A DNA stretch of 64,000 bases, from the NCBI GenBank assembly GCA_038501785.1, contig JBAMJR010000350.1, positions 546,001-610,000 on the forward strand. Reading direction: 5' to 3'. A program made the position numbers and the translations under genes. Position 1 is the stretch's first letter. The number at the start of each line of letters is the position of its first letter. Below, one piece after another: positions 1 to 11,400 of the stretch. Source of the stretch: Myoxocephalus aenaeus. Taxonomy: Eukaryota > Chordata > Actinopteri > Perciformes > Cottidae. The notes below the pieces were generated by a model. It made no database searches, had not been told where the DNA came from, and saw only the letters and a list, made by a program, of their open reading frames with translations.

Positions 1-820
1 ATCCTACAAAAACGATCTCTGTTTCTGTGGAAACCAAGGCAACAGGTCAGAGGTCAGGGGTCAACCGTAAACCATCTGGTGTACAGACTGACGCAACAAT
101 GGAGAGAAACTAACTCCTTCTTCACAGTTAGACGTACAGTGTCACACAGATCAGACGGAGAGATCTGAGCCGACACATGCAGGGCAGGTTGGACATGGGC
201 CAGTTTATTAACACGAATGCCTGTAAAATATCCACATTAATCAACTAATTGAAAGTGACAGTAAATGGACCTGTACACATTCATCATGGATGTCAGACTG
301 TTATACATACATGGATGTTCAATGCGCTTTATTACACTGATGGAGGAAGTCAAGAAACAAGTCATATTAATGTAAACAAACAGCAGCTGGGCATTATACA
401 TTTAATATTACAATGCATTAATTAATTAACATTTTTACAAAAATTGAAGTGCTTTTAAAGCTTTATGTACAGATGAGCCCACCATCCATCTATCACTGTG
501 GTACTTTAGCAGTGTCAATGGATACTCTGGACATGCTTTAGAGAGGTATAACATGTATAATGAGGGGGGCAATCTCCTTCTTTACCTGATTCAAATGAAA
601 TGAGTGTGATGTGGAAGTGAAACCCCTGGAAAAGCTGCAACGGTTGCACACTGTACGTTTGTCCAGAACAACCCTTCTATAGTGTGTTTTGCAGAGTACA
701 GTTATTGCTTAAAGTGTTTCAAATTGTTGACATGATCAATGTCAGACATGAGTTGAATGTATTTCATAACAAATATAACACCTACATTTCACTAAAGTAT
801 ATTCAGAATCTGTATCTGGG
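1..820. other. No gene or recognisable repeat seen
   Basis: AT-rich sequence with no long open frame, no splice-bounded exon and no clear inverted or tandem repeat. I see nothing to annotate here. Confidence 0.4.
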
Positions 821-829
821 ATTTTTTTT

Positions 830-1030
830 AAATATAATCCTTTATTAATCCCAAAGTGGGGAAATTATTCTCTGCATTTTCCCCATCCTTATTAATTAAG
901 GAGCAGTGTGCTGCTGTGGAGCTCTGGGGCTTCAGGGTCTTGCTCAAGGACACTTCAACATGAAACTATGGAGAACAGGGATGAACCGCTACCTTGTGGT
1001 TTCAGAACGACCACTCTCCCCATGAACATG
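830..1030. repeat. Dispersed repeat-like segment, class not assigned
   Basis: The wording 'tttattaatcccaaagtgg' followed by 'gtcttgctcaaggacacttc' resembles a dispersed repeat I associate with teleost genomes. I cannot name the family, and no second copy lies in this window. Confidence 0.3.
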
Positions 1031-1139
1031 ATAACTTTACATAGTACAAAAGTACAAAGTAACACGGACATAAAACGTCATTAATAAATACATGGAGAAA
1101 TGCCTGTACTTTGATGGAAATGTTTACGTTACGCCGTTA

Positions 1140-1745
1140 ACAGGTTACGATTGCGCGACTTGGCGATTCTTGGCGTTTTGCTAAAAGCCTCCGTGAGATC
1201 AGCTTTTCTGCTGTTGCGTCTCTCAAAACAGAAAACAGATCTCAGCTCAACATTGAGCATGAATTGAGAGCGGCCGTATCAAATCTACAACCCCGTTTAA
1301 AAAATATTTGTAGAGGAAAGCAGCTCACTGCAGCCACTAATACTGATACAACGTGATGCTCACATATCTGCACTCATTTTGTTTTCACAGGTTGAACGTT
1401 ATTGTTGTTATCTTGAAAATATATTCAGTGCCAAACAGGTTATTTGCAGCCACAATAAGCATTATTTTTTTTTTTTGCCAAATATTAGTTATTTTTTGCA
1501 CAGATATAACTTTATTTGCAATGTTCTAACAAAGTGATTGCAGATGTTATTAGTTTTTGTCTGATGGAGCAATCTGGTTTACTTGAAAGGGATTGCAATT
1601 TTCTTTATTCTATTATTTGAAAAAGCACGGATGGAGGAGTCACAAAACGTTGGACCATTTTGTTACAATTTTGTTGGGGCGGTGGGGCCCGAACATTTTT
1701 CTTCCTCCAAAGTGGGGCCCGACAGAAAAAGTTTGAGAACCACTG
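1140..1745 (+). mobile_element. hAT transposon relic, transposase C-terminus plus 3' end
   Basis: Frame 1 from 1204 reads FSAVASLKTENRSQLNIEHE, then LRAAVSNLQPR and GKQL. This matches the C-terminal dimerisation region typical of ZBED5-like hAT transposases (sALasLKTKyRsrL-vE-dLR-alS-l-PR pattern). The protein fragment is followed by AT-rich DNA and then 'gtttgagaaccactg' at 1731-1745, the reverse complement of a common hAT terminal repeat start (CAGTGGTTCTCAAAC). The 5' part of the element is missing, so this is a dead truncated copy. Confidence 0.65.
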
Positions 1746-2119
1746 CGTTAGTGTGATTCAATTAGTCATCGTGTTTGCTGTACCTTTTATATAAATCATT
1801 TTATTGTAACTGGAACCATCGATTCGGCTCATTTAGTTGACGGACCTCACGGCAGAGGAAACTCGCCTCGGAGAAGGCCGTTCTTTCCCTAACGGTACTC
1901 GCAGGGATGGGAGAATCTGTGGCCAGGAGCATCGCTCGTATCTTGAATATAATAGATTTTCTTTTTTTATTACATTTTATAACAAACAATTAAGAAAACG
2001 AGTAGCACATTAATTCATAAAGGTGATCTAACAAAGGTAAAGGATGAATATTAACCATATATGCTGTTTATATCGCTTGTAATTAGAATGAAGTTAAGAT
2101 CGGTTGAGAATCTAAAATT

Positions 2120-2220
2120 AAAAACACAAAGATGCAGCCGGTCCACCTGATTGTAAAGCCCTCAGAGGCAAACAAAAATATTTGTTATTCTGGGCTATAC
2201 AAAATAAACTGAATTGATTC
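2120..2220 (+). mobile_element. L2-type LINE 3' tail fragment
   Basis: 'attgtaaagccctcagaggcaaac', 'gggctatacaaaataaactgaattg' and a terminal TTGAATT-like end match the 3' tails at 7.27-7.47, 46.3 and 53.1 kb in this window. Only the last ~90 bp is present. Confidence 0.6.
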
Positions 2221-2435
2221 AAATTGAAATTAGCTGTCATAAATTGTTATGTGTGAATAAAGACATAAGGAAAGGAAAGTACGTACACTGTATTTATACA
2301 CAAACAGGGAAAATGTTTATGGTTTCGAGCTTAGCGCTGTTCACATCTGTAGTCCGCCTCGTCGGTGTGCTCGCGCTAATCGAAGGCTCCTCAGCAAAGG
2401 CAGTTTGACCCCGCAGGACACGGGGTGTATACGGG

Positions 2436-3475
2436 ATGAGTGAGGACAACACGAGGGTTAAAGAGAAACACTCACTAGAAAAACAGGACTTCTATCGATA
2501 CTTGCAGATGCGACACTTCGTGAATACGAAGATGAAAAATACGACAAATAGTACATATCTGATAGAACTGTTTAGAAAAGCATATAACTCAGATATAGGC
2601 AGTAAAATCATCTCATGTATATATAAATGTCTGTTGAATTTTAAAGCACATTCAACCCCTTATATTAAAAAAATGGGAGAAGGAGGGAGGAATAACTATA
2701 TCTAAGGAAGAATGGACAGTAATATGTAAAGTTCAATGGAAGTGTACCAGATCACAGGCATAGAGAGAGTTTGGGTGGAAAAATGTGATACGGTATTTTA
2801 TTACACCCTCTCAGAAACGGCACTATTGATAGTAACCCTCCTGTTTGCTGGAGAGGATGTGGGAATCAAAATGCAAACCATTATCATCTTTTCTGGGATT
2901 GCCCTGCTATCACAGACTATTGGAGAGGGATACACACCGCCCTACAGAACATGTTTGAAGGTGAGATACCTCTGGAGAGTAAGACCATGTATCTGGGATA
3001 TTTACCTGACACATTGTCAAAAAGAGAAAGGTATTTCATAAATGTACTTCTCGTGGCCGGCAAAAAGACTCTCACCAGGAAATGGTCATCACAAGAGAGT
3101 CCCACTCTGAATACATGGATGGACATTACAATGGACATGTACAACATGGAGGAGATAACAGCATCTGTCAACCCCAAACTGGAACAATTTTTGGGATATT
3201 GGGAAAAATGGGTTACATACGTAACACCCCATATATAATTGATTTTATTTTCATAAATCAATGACTGTACAATAGAGAACAGATCACTCCTTAGTTATAC
3301 ATTGTTTTTCTTTTTGTTCCATTCTGTTTCTTTTTGTTTATTCTGTTTTTCACACCTTGTTCTATACGTGTATAACTAATATGGGCATCATCAAAAAAGT
3401 AAATTGTCTGAAAAACATCTGTAAATGTCTGATTGATGCCTATTACCAATAAAAAAAGAATGAACAAATAAAAAT
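2436..3475 (+). pseudogene. L1-type LINE relic, ORF2 C-terminus and 3' UTR
   Basis: The sequence is broken into at least three frames. Around 2860-2930 one frame reads CGNQNANHYHLFWDCPA, the C-x(6)-H-x(4)-C zinc knuckle found near the C-terminus of L1-type ORF2, followed by DYWRG. The next stretch (2951-3238) gives an open frame with ESKTMYLGYLP, GKKTLTRKW and LNTWMDI, typical of the fish L1 ORF2 end. A 3' UTR with AATAAAAAAAG and AATAAAAATAAA follows to about 3,475. Reverse transcriptase and endonuclease are absent, so this is a 5'-truncated dead insertion. Confidence 0.75.
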
Positions 3476-3995
3476 AAACCAGGTCTGGATCAACAGAGAC
3501 TCTGAAGTCTGTTTAAAACTTGTATTTCTCTGAAGGCGGTTTCGTGGTCTTTTATAAATGTAGCTGTGAAGCTGCTGTTGCTCCGTCTGTCCATATAATG
3601 GCGATGTTCTCCAACACAAGAAGCTGAAGCAGCTGATGGAGACAGAGATCCCACAGGTGACATGAGTCAGTTCATTCAGTGGTTTACCAGCATCCCATCA
3701 GCAGGTCTCTGCTCACTGGTGATGAGTGAAGGTTGAAACACGTCACGTATACAATCAGTCACTTTCTGGAGGAGGTTTGGTGCCTCATGTCGGAAATAAA
3801 CATTATCGTTTGGTACATTTGTCAACAACTGCTGCTTCATGAAAAAAAAAAATCAGTCTTCAAAGTTCTTCACTATAAAACAATCATCAGAATACTAATG
3901 AATCCTTGATTTACTTCTGGAAACACAGAAAACACCTGAAACGACATCCAGGAGGTTGATGAGGTCAACAGATGTCATTCAATCTGTCCATTCAT
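3476..3995. other. No gene seen
   Basis: Unique-looking AT-rich spacer between the LINE relic and the piggyBac-like hairpin. No supported exon or repeat. Confidence 0.35.
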
Positions 3996-4090
3996 TTAAC
4001 CCTCCCGTTGTCTTGGGGTCAAAATGACCCGTGTACGAGTGTATATGTAAGTGTGTTGATGGGTCATTTTGATCCCAAGACAGGAAACCA
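3996..4090. mobile_element. PiggyBac-like miniature element (hairpin)
   Basis: It starts at a TTAA (3996-3999) followed by CCCTCCCGTTGTCTTGGGGT. An inverted copy 'gggtcattttgatcccaagaca' lies at 4061-4082, so the two arms can pair around a ~30-nt loop. TTAA plus CCCTCCCGTTGTCTT is a terminus seen in piggyBac-derived MITEs. The right-hand TTAA is not obvious, so one end may be eroded. Confidence 0.5.
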
Positions 4091-4224
4091 AAAGTCTGCT
4101 CACAGCAACAGGTAAAATGGTGACATGTTGGGATTCATTGAAGACTGATACTAATACTGTTAGTAAGCGGTATTAAAATGTAATCTAATCTGACCGGGGT
4201 AGTAATACTCTAGATCCATTGCCT

Positions 4225-5085
4225 CTCCCTAAAGGCGTTTCTCAGTGGAGGCCTGTATGGCAGCAGGGCCGCCCTAAAGGGGTTTCTCAGTGGAGGCCTG
4301 TACGGCAGCAGGGCCTCCCTAAAGGGGTTTCTCAGTGGAGGCCTGTACGGCAGCAGGGCCGCCCTAAAGGGGTTTCTCAGTGGAGGCCTGTACGGCAGCA
4401 GGGCCGCCCTAAAGGGGTTTCTCAGTGGAGGCCTGTACGGCAGCAGGGCCGCCCTAAAGGGGTTTCTCAGTGGAGGCCTGTACGGCAGCAGGGCCGCCCT
4501 AAAGGGGTTTCTCAGTAGAGGCCTGTACGGCAGCAGGGCCGCCCTAAAGGGGTGTCTCAGTGGAGGCCTGTACGGCAGCAGGGCCGCCCTAAAGGGGTGT
4601 CTCAGTGGAGGCCTGTACGGCAGCAGGGCCGCCCTAAAGGGGTGTCTCAGTGGAGGCCTGTACGGCAGCAGGGCCGCCCTAAAGGGGTGTCTCAGTGGAG
4701 GCCTGTACGGCAGCAGGGCCGCCCTAAAGGGGTTTCTCAGTGGAGGCCTGTACGGCAGCAGGGCCGCCCTAAAGGGGTTTCTCAGTGGAGGCCTGTACGG
4801 CAGCAGGGCCGCCCTAAAGGGGTTTCTCAGTAGAGGCCTGTACGGCAGCAGGGCCGCCCTAAAGGGGTGTCTCAGTGGAGGCCTGTACGGCAGCAGGGCC
4901 GCCCTAAAGGGGTGTCTCAGTGGAGGCCTGTACGGCAGCAGGGCCGCCCTAAAGGGGTGTCTCAGTGGAGGCCTGTACGGCAGCAGGGCCGCCCTAAAGG
5001 GGTGTCTCAGTGGAGGCCTGTACGGCAGCAGGGCCGCCCTAAAGGGGTTTCTCAGTGGAGGCCTGTACGGCAGCAGGGCCTCCGC
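4225..5085. repeat. 45-bp minisatellite, ~19 units, with a 7-unit (315-bp) higher-order period
   Basis: The unit is CCCTAAAGGGGTTTCTCAGT followed by ggaggcctgtacggcagcagggccg, 45 bp. Units differ in tttctcag versus tgtctcag and in one tagag variant. The tagag variants lie at 4511 and 4826, exactly 315 bp apart, and four tgtctcag units follow each one. Because 45 is a multiple of three the array stays open for long stretches on both strands, but the frames are repeats of a 15-residue motif and show no gene-like features. Confidence 0.9.
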
Positions 5086-5384
5086 CGCTCTCCCCCTTCT
5101 GGGGATCAGATAAGGTCGGTCTGGGTTGAGTTGTGCGGTCAAATTAACACTACCCACACAAGCCTGCAGGAAGGGGATGCGTTCAAGGTGTTGCGTTCAA
5201 GGTGTTGCATCCTGTTATTAGCTGGAGGGTACATGACCTCAGAACCAACCGGAACACAGCGACCAACAGAGAGCACAGAGGCTCTGATACAGACACCATG
5301 AGATGGCTGAGAGGGATCTGTTCTGTCTTTAAAATGTCGACCAAAAGTAATTATTATCAAAATAATGTGATACAATTCAGCTGT

Positions 5385-5605
5385 AGACAATATTTTCACT
5401 GACCGGCCGTCACGGTGTGGGCAATAAATATGACGTAATAAATATGAGTTAACAAATATAATGTAATAAAATGATACGACCGGCATAAAGACAAGTATAA
5501 AGTGCATAAAAATACAACTCACAATTACGCCGAATTAGTTAGAGCCCTGAGCTTGTTTCTCTGCTATGAGCCGGTCCCGTCTCGGGGTTCTTTAAGTCCA
5601 GTCTA
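5385..5605 (-). mobile_element. hAT fragment, related to the element at 18,657-19,304
   Basis: The reverse complement of this stretch matches about 19,070-19,265 of the inner hAT element. Shared wording includes the regions around 'gccgaattagttagagc', 'gaccggcataaagacaa' and 'gccgtcacggtgtggg'. It runs directly into the 30/31-bp minisatellite, which is itself an expanded internal piece of the same element. Confidence 0.7.
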
Positions 5606-6125
5606 CTCTGTAACTTAAACCTTTAGTCCAGTCTACCATGTAACTTAAACCTTTAGTCCAGTCTACCATGTAACTTAAACCTTTAGTCCAGTCTACCATG
5701 TAACTTAAAGCTTTATGTCCAGTCTACTTGTAACTTAAACCTTTATGTCCAGTCTACTCTGTAACTTAAACCTTTATGTCCAGTCTACTCTGTAACTTAA
5801 ACCTTTATGTCCAGTCTACTCTGTAACTTAAACCTTTAGTCCAGTCTACCATGTAACTTAAACCTTTATGTCCAGTCTACTCTGTAACTTAAACCTTTAT
5901 GTCCAGTCTACTCTGTAACTTAAACCTTTAGTCCAGTCTACTCTGTAACTTAAACCTTTAGTCCAGTCTACTCTGTAACTTAAACCTTTAGTCCAGTCTA
6001 CCATGTAACTTAAACCTTTATGTCCAATCTACTCTGTAACTTAAACCTTTATGTCCAGTCTACTCTGTAACTTAAACCTTTATGTCCAGTCTACTCTGTA
6101 ACTTAAACCTTTAGTCCAGTCTACT
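5595..6125. repeat. 30/31-bp minisatellite, ~17 units, derived from hAT internal sequence
   Basis: Units alternate between 30 bp (CTCTGTAACTTAAACCTTTA then gtccagtcta) and 31 bp (with tatgtcc). The reverse complement of the unit (gtagactggacataaaggtt plus aagttacgg) occurs about twice inside the hAT element near 18,990-19,045. The array therefore looks like an expansion of a transposon-internal repeat. Confidence 0.85.
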
Positions 6126-6380
6126 TGTGCTCCAGGATGATCTTCTCCACCACCCCTTGCGCCCCTTCCGGGTTCCCGGGCTGTCTGCGCCTCCCCGGTG
6201 AGGAGAGGCAGGAGCCGGACCGCCCACTCCGCCGTCGCCTTGAAGGTCTCTAAAAAAGACTGTCCAGCATCCGCCGTCGTCATCTGATGCAGTGTCACCT
6301 CCACCAAGGTGGAGGGGTTCACCTGCATATGCTGCAGACTGTGCCTCTGCTCTCTCCTCACCCTCTGCTCCATCCCTACT
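6115..6380 (-). pseudogene. LTR-retrotransposon gag fragment (SCAN-like capsid region)
   Basis: The minus strand encodes VNPSTLVEVTLHQMTTADAG, then FLETFKATAEWAVRLLPLLT and GEAQTA. This matches the start of the SCAN-like gag domain of fish Ty3/gypsy-type elements (pattern: LETFE-xA-xW-AVRLLPLLTGEAQ). A few residues expected between the two halves are missing, and the frame then degenerates. The fragment runs straight into the minisatellite. No pol or flanking LTR pair is visible. Confidence 0.5.
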
Positions 6381-6544
6381 GAGCTTCATATAGGGCCAAA
6401 GACACAAACCCCTCATCAGTTTCAGCTGAGGCCACTTAGGCCTCATCCCCGGCACCTGTTCCCTGAGCCGCTCCTCCCCTCCCCCTCTGCAGCTGAGTCT
6501 AACCATGCCCCCAGCCACCACACTATAACTAATAATTGTGATTC

Positions 6545-6920
6545 TGTTTAGAATCAGAATCAGAATCCGTTTATTTGCCAGGAATGTTTTCACACAAACG
6601 AGGAATTTTTTGAGGCGGAAGGTGCATACATTGGACATGGACATGGGACGTAAGACGAGACAAACAACAATCAACAATCAACGAAAACAACGGTGCAATT
6701 GGTATTAAAATATGTGTAAGATAGGAAAGTGCTCAGTCAACAGATACGTTAATGTGAATGTACGTTAAAGTGACATGTGTATTTAAGTTAAAGTGTATGT
6801 TAAAGTGACGAGTGTTTAAGTATGCGGTGTGCAGAGGAGTGAATGGTAAAGAGAAATAAAAAATAAAGAAGAGAAAAAAGAAAAAAAAAAGAGTTAAAAT
6901 TAAAAATTAAAAATTAAAAT
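6545..6920. repeat. Dispersed-repeat end and A-rich low-complexity sequence
   Basis: It begins 'aatcagaatcagaatccgtt' then tatttgcc, wording I associate with the end of a teleost interspersed repeat. Short reiterations of 'gttaaagtg' follow at 6760-6810, and then a purine tract with repeated 'aaaaattaa' to 6920. No coding potential. Confidence 0.35.
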
Positions 6921-7269
6921 AGCTGGGGGTGACAGAGACAGTCAGTCTCTGTCCAGCGGCCAGCAGCAGAGAAGGCTTAGCAGGCCTTGACGGCCCACCA
7001 CTGCCTGTACCCTCCTGTACCCTCCTGTACCCTCATGTACCTGTACCCCCCCTCATCCTGTACCCTATACCTTGTACGTGTACTCTGTCTATATTACTGA
7101 CTCTGACTCTCAGTCTGGAGCACACACTCACACACACATACAGACACTCACTCACTCACACACACTCAGGCGACTCTTTAACCGCCTCTTCTTGCAAGAA
7201 TAAATGGTTTAATAGACAAGTTCTGGTTTATGATATCGGTCATTTCATCTTAAAAAGACTCAACGTGGG

Positions 7270-7468
7270 TTAAGATCCTTTTGGTTTCTTCCCTTTTTTC
7301 CCTGTGAAAGGGTTTTTACTATCTTTATTTGGGGGAGTTTTTCCTGATCCGATGTGAGGTCCCGGGACAGGGATGTTATGTGTACAGATTGTAAAGCCCT
7401 CCGAGGCAAACTTGTATTTGTGATGTTGGGCTATATTAAATAAACTGAATTGAATTGAATTGAATTTT
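7270..7468 (+). mobile_element. L2-type LINE 3' tail
   Basis: Contains the conserved tail wording 'gtttcttcccttttttccct', 'ttcctgatccgatgtgaggt', 'gggatgttatgtgtacagat', 'gggctatattaaataaactg' and a terminal (TTGAA) reiteration. The same tail in reverse closes the longer L2 insertion at 46.27 kb. Confidence 0.7.
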
Positions 7469-7984
7469 GACCTTGACACTGAATAACCGTTCCTCCATGT
7501 TAAAACACCACTAGAGTTTCCTGTTAGTTGATACTATTTGTAGTTAATTATTAATGCAATCAATGAACATTCACCAATTGTCTCTGTGCAGCCATTGACG
7601 GTACTCATAACACCGCTCCATAGATAATACTAAACTATCAATTTGGAACTTTGATTAATATTCTAAATATGAATTTAAACCAACAATGACCACATCATCA
7701 GCTAATGAAGTGAAGAAGAGTTCCTGACTAGTACTCGTATAAGTATCTGTAACTGCTGATGTGAACACATGGATCAGAAATGATGAGACTCTGACAGCAT
7801 TAATCTAATGGAACATCTCTGCTGGTTGTCATGGAAACAGTCCTGTAATCAGCAATCAGTGTGAAAATTCTTGTGAAATTAAATATGATCCATGACTAAA
7901 GACAGCTTCCGGTAAAGCTCCACCTCGTCCTGCTCAACTTAAAGAAACGCAGTTCAGAGAAGTTTAAATAGGACCTGAAACACT

Positions 7985-8285
7985 GAAGAGAGAGAGACGA
8001 CCAGAGAGACAGAGAGCGACGGACAGAGAAACAGACGGGCAGAGAGACAGACGACAGAGAGACAGACGGGCAGAGAGACAGACGGGCAGAGAGACAGAGA
8101 GACAGACGGGCAGAGAGACAGAGAGACAGACGGACAGACGGACAGGGAGACAGAGAGACAGACGGGCAGAGAGACAGAGAGAGAGACAGGCACAGAGACA
8201 CAGAGACAGACGGACAGAGAGACAGACGGGCAGAGAGACAGAGAGACAGACGGACAGGGAGACAGACGGGCAGAGAGACAGTCAC
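7985..8285. repeat. Imperfect GACAGAC/GGCAGAGA simple repeat
   Basis: Roughly 300 bp of gagagacagacgg, gggcagagagac and cagacgg variants. It ends about 10 bp before the start codon at 8295, so it would lie in the promoter or 5' UTR of the SRCR-Ig gene. Confidence 0.85.
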
Positions 8286-8294
8286 CTGGACGTC

Positions 8295-8343
8295 ATGGAT
8301 CACCTGTTGATGCTGCTGCTGCTGCTGCTGCTGCGGAGCTCAG
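8295..8343 (+). CDS. SRCR-Ig gene exon 1: start codon and signal peptide
   Basis: ATG GAT CAC CTG then a run of CTG codons gives MDHLLMLLLLLLLRSSG, a classic hydrophobic signal core, followed by the donor CAG/gtagga. The exon ends in phase 1, the phase needed by exon 2. It encodes nothing else, and the poly-CTG tract may vary in length between individuals. Confidence 0.65.
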
Positions 8344-8422
8344 GTAGGACTCTGCTTTATCTTAGGGTATCAGGGTCGGGGGCGCTGGAGCCGATCCCAG
8401 CTGACATTGTGTGAAGACAGGG

Positions 8423-8464
<42 letters not shown>

Positions 8465-11400
8465 TAAATAAATATATATATATATATATAAATAAATAAA
8501 TAAATATATATACATATTTATACTTACATACATATAGAAACATATATATATATATATATATATATGAACCCTGTCTTCACATAAGGAGCCGCCATGGCAG
8601 CAGGCAGGACTGCTGATGTCAATCATCTCGCTAATTTCAGCTGGATAATAGGACATTTGATCACGTACGAAGAATACCCCCCTGGTTCTGATTTCTTCAT
8701 ATGTGTTTATAAATATATATTATAGAAATGTGTGTGTAGCTGCATCCTTTGTTCTTTTTATGTATGCCTGTGAAATACATTACTACTGGTTTAGATATGT
8801 GCAAATAATCTTTATTATTATCACCCACACAATATATGTTTTTAGATTAAACATGAGACTAATAGTCAATAATCGAGCGTTGACCACGTGTGCGTGACGT
8901 CAGAGCAAGTCGGGATCAAGTTGGACACAAATCTACCCAGCATGCATTGTGCACCGATCGGCAGCGATCGATTCTGCGCAGAACTGGCTCATCTCAGTGA
9001 TGCAGCATGTGATCAGTGGCTACATCCCAAGTCTCTAAATTGCATCCCCGTTTCCCTCAATTGCGTCCTTTCCTTGCGTCTTAGTCCCTCCCACCAGGGA
9101 TCCATGGAGAGACGCAAGGAAACCATGTGAGGAGAGAAGTATAAGTATTATACTTATACGGTAAGATTTAACACTTTCCATTTGTCAAAGTGTGCCCTAA
9201 TTTTTTGTATTAACAGAAGCATATTAATAGAGATTATATTGTATATACAGTATATGAGCACAGCCTAATACCCACATATTTCAGTCCTCTTGGGATCCAT
9301 TTAAACTGGAATGAATCGACCATTGATAGAATGCATCCTCTTGATATCCTGATATTTTTTTAAAGGATTCAATTGGAGATAGAACATTAGGAATTGACAC
9401 CAAAGGATCCTTGATCAGTAATAAAATATCATCTGCATACATACACGTCTTGTGTTCCTCTTCCCCTTGTACGACCCCCTTAATACCTGCCTCTGTCCTT
9501 ATTGCGATAGCCAAAGGTTCCAAGAATAGTGGAAAGAGTAGGGGCTGTGGAAGGAAAATGTTTTATTATAATGCATAATATTAAGTATTTTGTTTAGATT
9601 GTTTTATGCGTAAAGTACATCTTAAAAAATCCCATGAGAGCTCATTTAACATTACATGTTGTGGTGAGACACGTTCATATGAACATGAGAGCAGGCCGTG
9701 GTCAGCCCCAGGAGGGAGGCTAATGAAGTCACTGATTAAAAGGGAACATCGAGCGTAGATAGTCGCAGTGACCTTGTCCTGCTCCAGAGTCAGCCGGGAG
9801 AAAGTGGGCTTTAGGTGCCAGACCAAAACAATGATGGAAGACATCAGCAAAAGCAGCCACATTCCTTAAAGTCACCGGCTTGGACTAGTATGGGGTTGGA
9901 GGCGGGGTTGTACCTAAAACTGTTTGAATTGATATAATAATGTGTCTGTTTGTTTGTTCGGGGGTTGTTGCGTTAGACAGACGGTACGGGAGCTGTTGTC
10001 TAATGATACCGGGTGCAACTCGTATTATTTGTAAACTGTGTGTTACAAGTGAGTGAGTCCCTGTGGCGTCTCACGAGCAGTCAGATAGGAGATGGATTCA
10101 AAGTTCATACAGCATCAGGTTTAGAAGGATTAATTAGATTGAAAAAGGGTGATATCGTTCCATTTGTTATCATTGCTGATCGTAGATTTGAGTAAATTTT
10201 GTTCACCTATTGAACAAATGTTTCCCCAAACCCAAATCGTTTCAGGGTATATCGCACAAAGCTCCACTCCACCCTATCAAATGCCTTTTGAGCGTCCAAG
10301 GAAAAGGCAGCTATGGGAGTGGTTTCCCTGCTTAAGCTGTATAAGATGTAGCAGACGTCTGACGTTGTCTGCGGATGACCTTCCCTTTATGAATCCTACT
10401 TGATCTGAATGTATTACGCATGGTAGAATAGCTTCTAGCCTCATTGCCAAAATCTTTGTTAAGATTTTGCAGTCCACATTAATCCCGGGTCGGTAGGGTC
10501 TTTATCTTTTTTAACAATTAAGGATCATAATCAGCATCTCATAATTACCCACCTCTGGATCAGCCTCCGATTTATAAAGTTCACTGTAAAAACTTGCAAA
10601 TACAATATTAATTTCCTTTATTTATCATCACTTTCCCCATTTCATTTTTACCGCTGGTATACCATAGCTAACCTCTTTTTGTTTTAGTTGTCTGGCTAAT
10701 AGTTTCCCCGATTTTTCCACACACTCATAGAAATTACTTTTTAGTCGAAATAGGGCATACTTGGCTTTTTTACTATATATTTCATTTCATTTAAATTTGA
10801 GGTCACACCATCGTTTAAGCAGTAGATCAGTGTGATTCTTGGACAGTGTTTTTTCTATTTCTTTAAGCTGAGATTCCAGATCACTTACTATTTTAACTTG
10901 CTCTCTTTTTTTCTACTGGAGTAAGCTATGATTTCCCCCTTATAAAAGCTTTGGACGCCTCCCATACTGTTCCAACTTTATCTGTTGAACCAGTGTTCCA
11001 CAGGAAGAAATTGTCAAGTTCCTCTACCATTAAACTGCTAAATCCTGGGTCCTGGAAAAGAGATATGTTGAACCTCCATCTGTTTTTCTCTACTCGGTCT
11101 GGTTCTATTACTAATTCTAACTGGACTGCTGCATGATCGGTCAATGCTGGTTCCTATTGAGCAGTCTGAGACGCTCTCCACCAGATCCTTGCTTATCAAA
11201 AACAATCTATCCTGGAGTGAGTCTTAGCATATATTCGCTTTCTCTTGGGTGGACAAGCCTCCATATATCTGTCCATCCGAGGTCCTTCATCAGTAATTTA
11301 ATTGCCAGCCTGTCTTTTGGCATATTAAATAAAGGAGTGGTTTTGTCTAAAGTTCCATCCAAAACTTGATTAAAATCTCCAGCTATGATTGTGAGCCCAT

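Noticed and set aside
4210..5301. Long open frames on both strands across the 45-bp minisatellite
   Set aside because: They simply follow a 45-bp period with no stop codon. The peptide is a 15-residue repeat on either strand, with no signal, domain or splice context.
7896..8303. Minus-strand frames rich in Ser/Leu/Cys/Val opposite the GACAGACGG repeat
   Set aside because: Low-complexity artefact of the simple repeat just upstream of the SRCR-Ig start codon.
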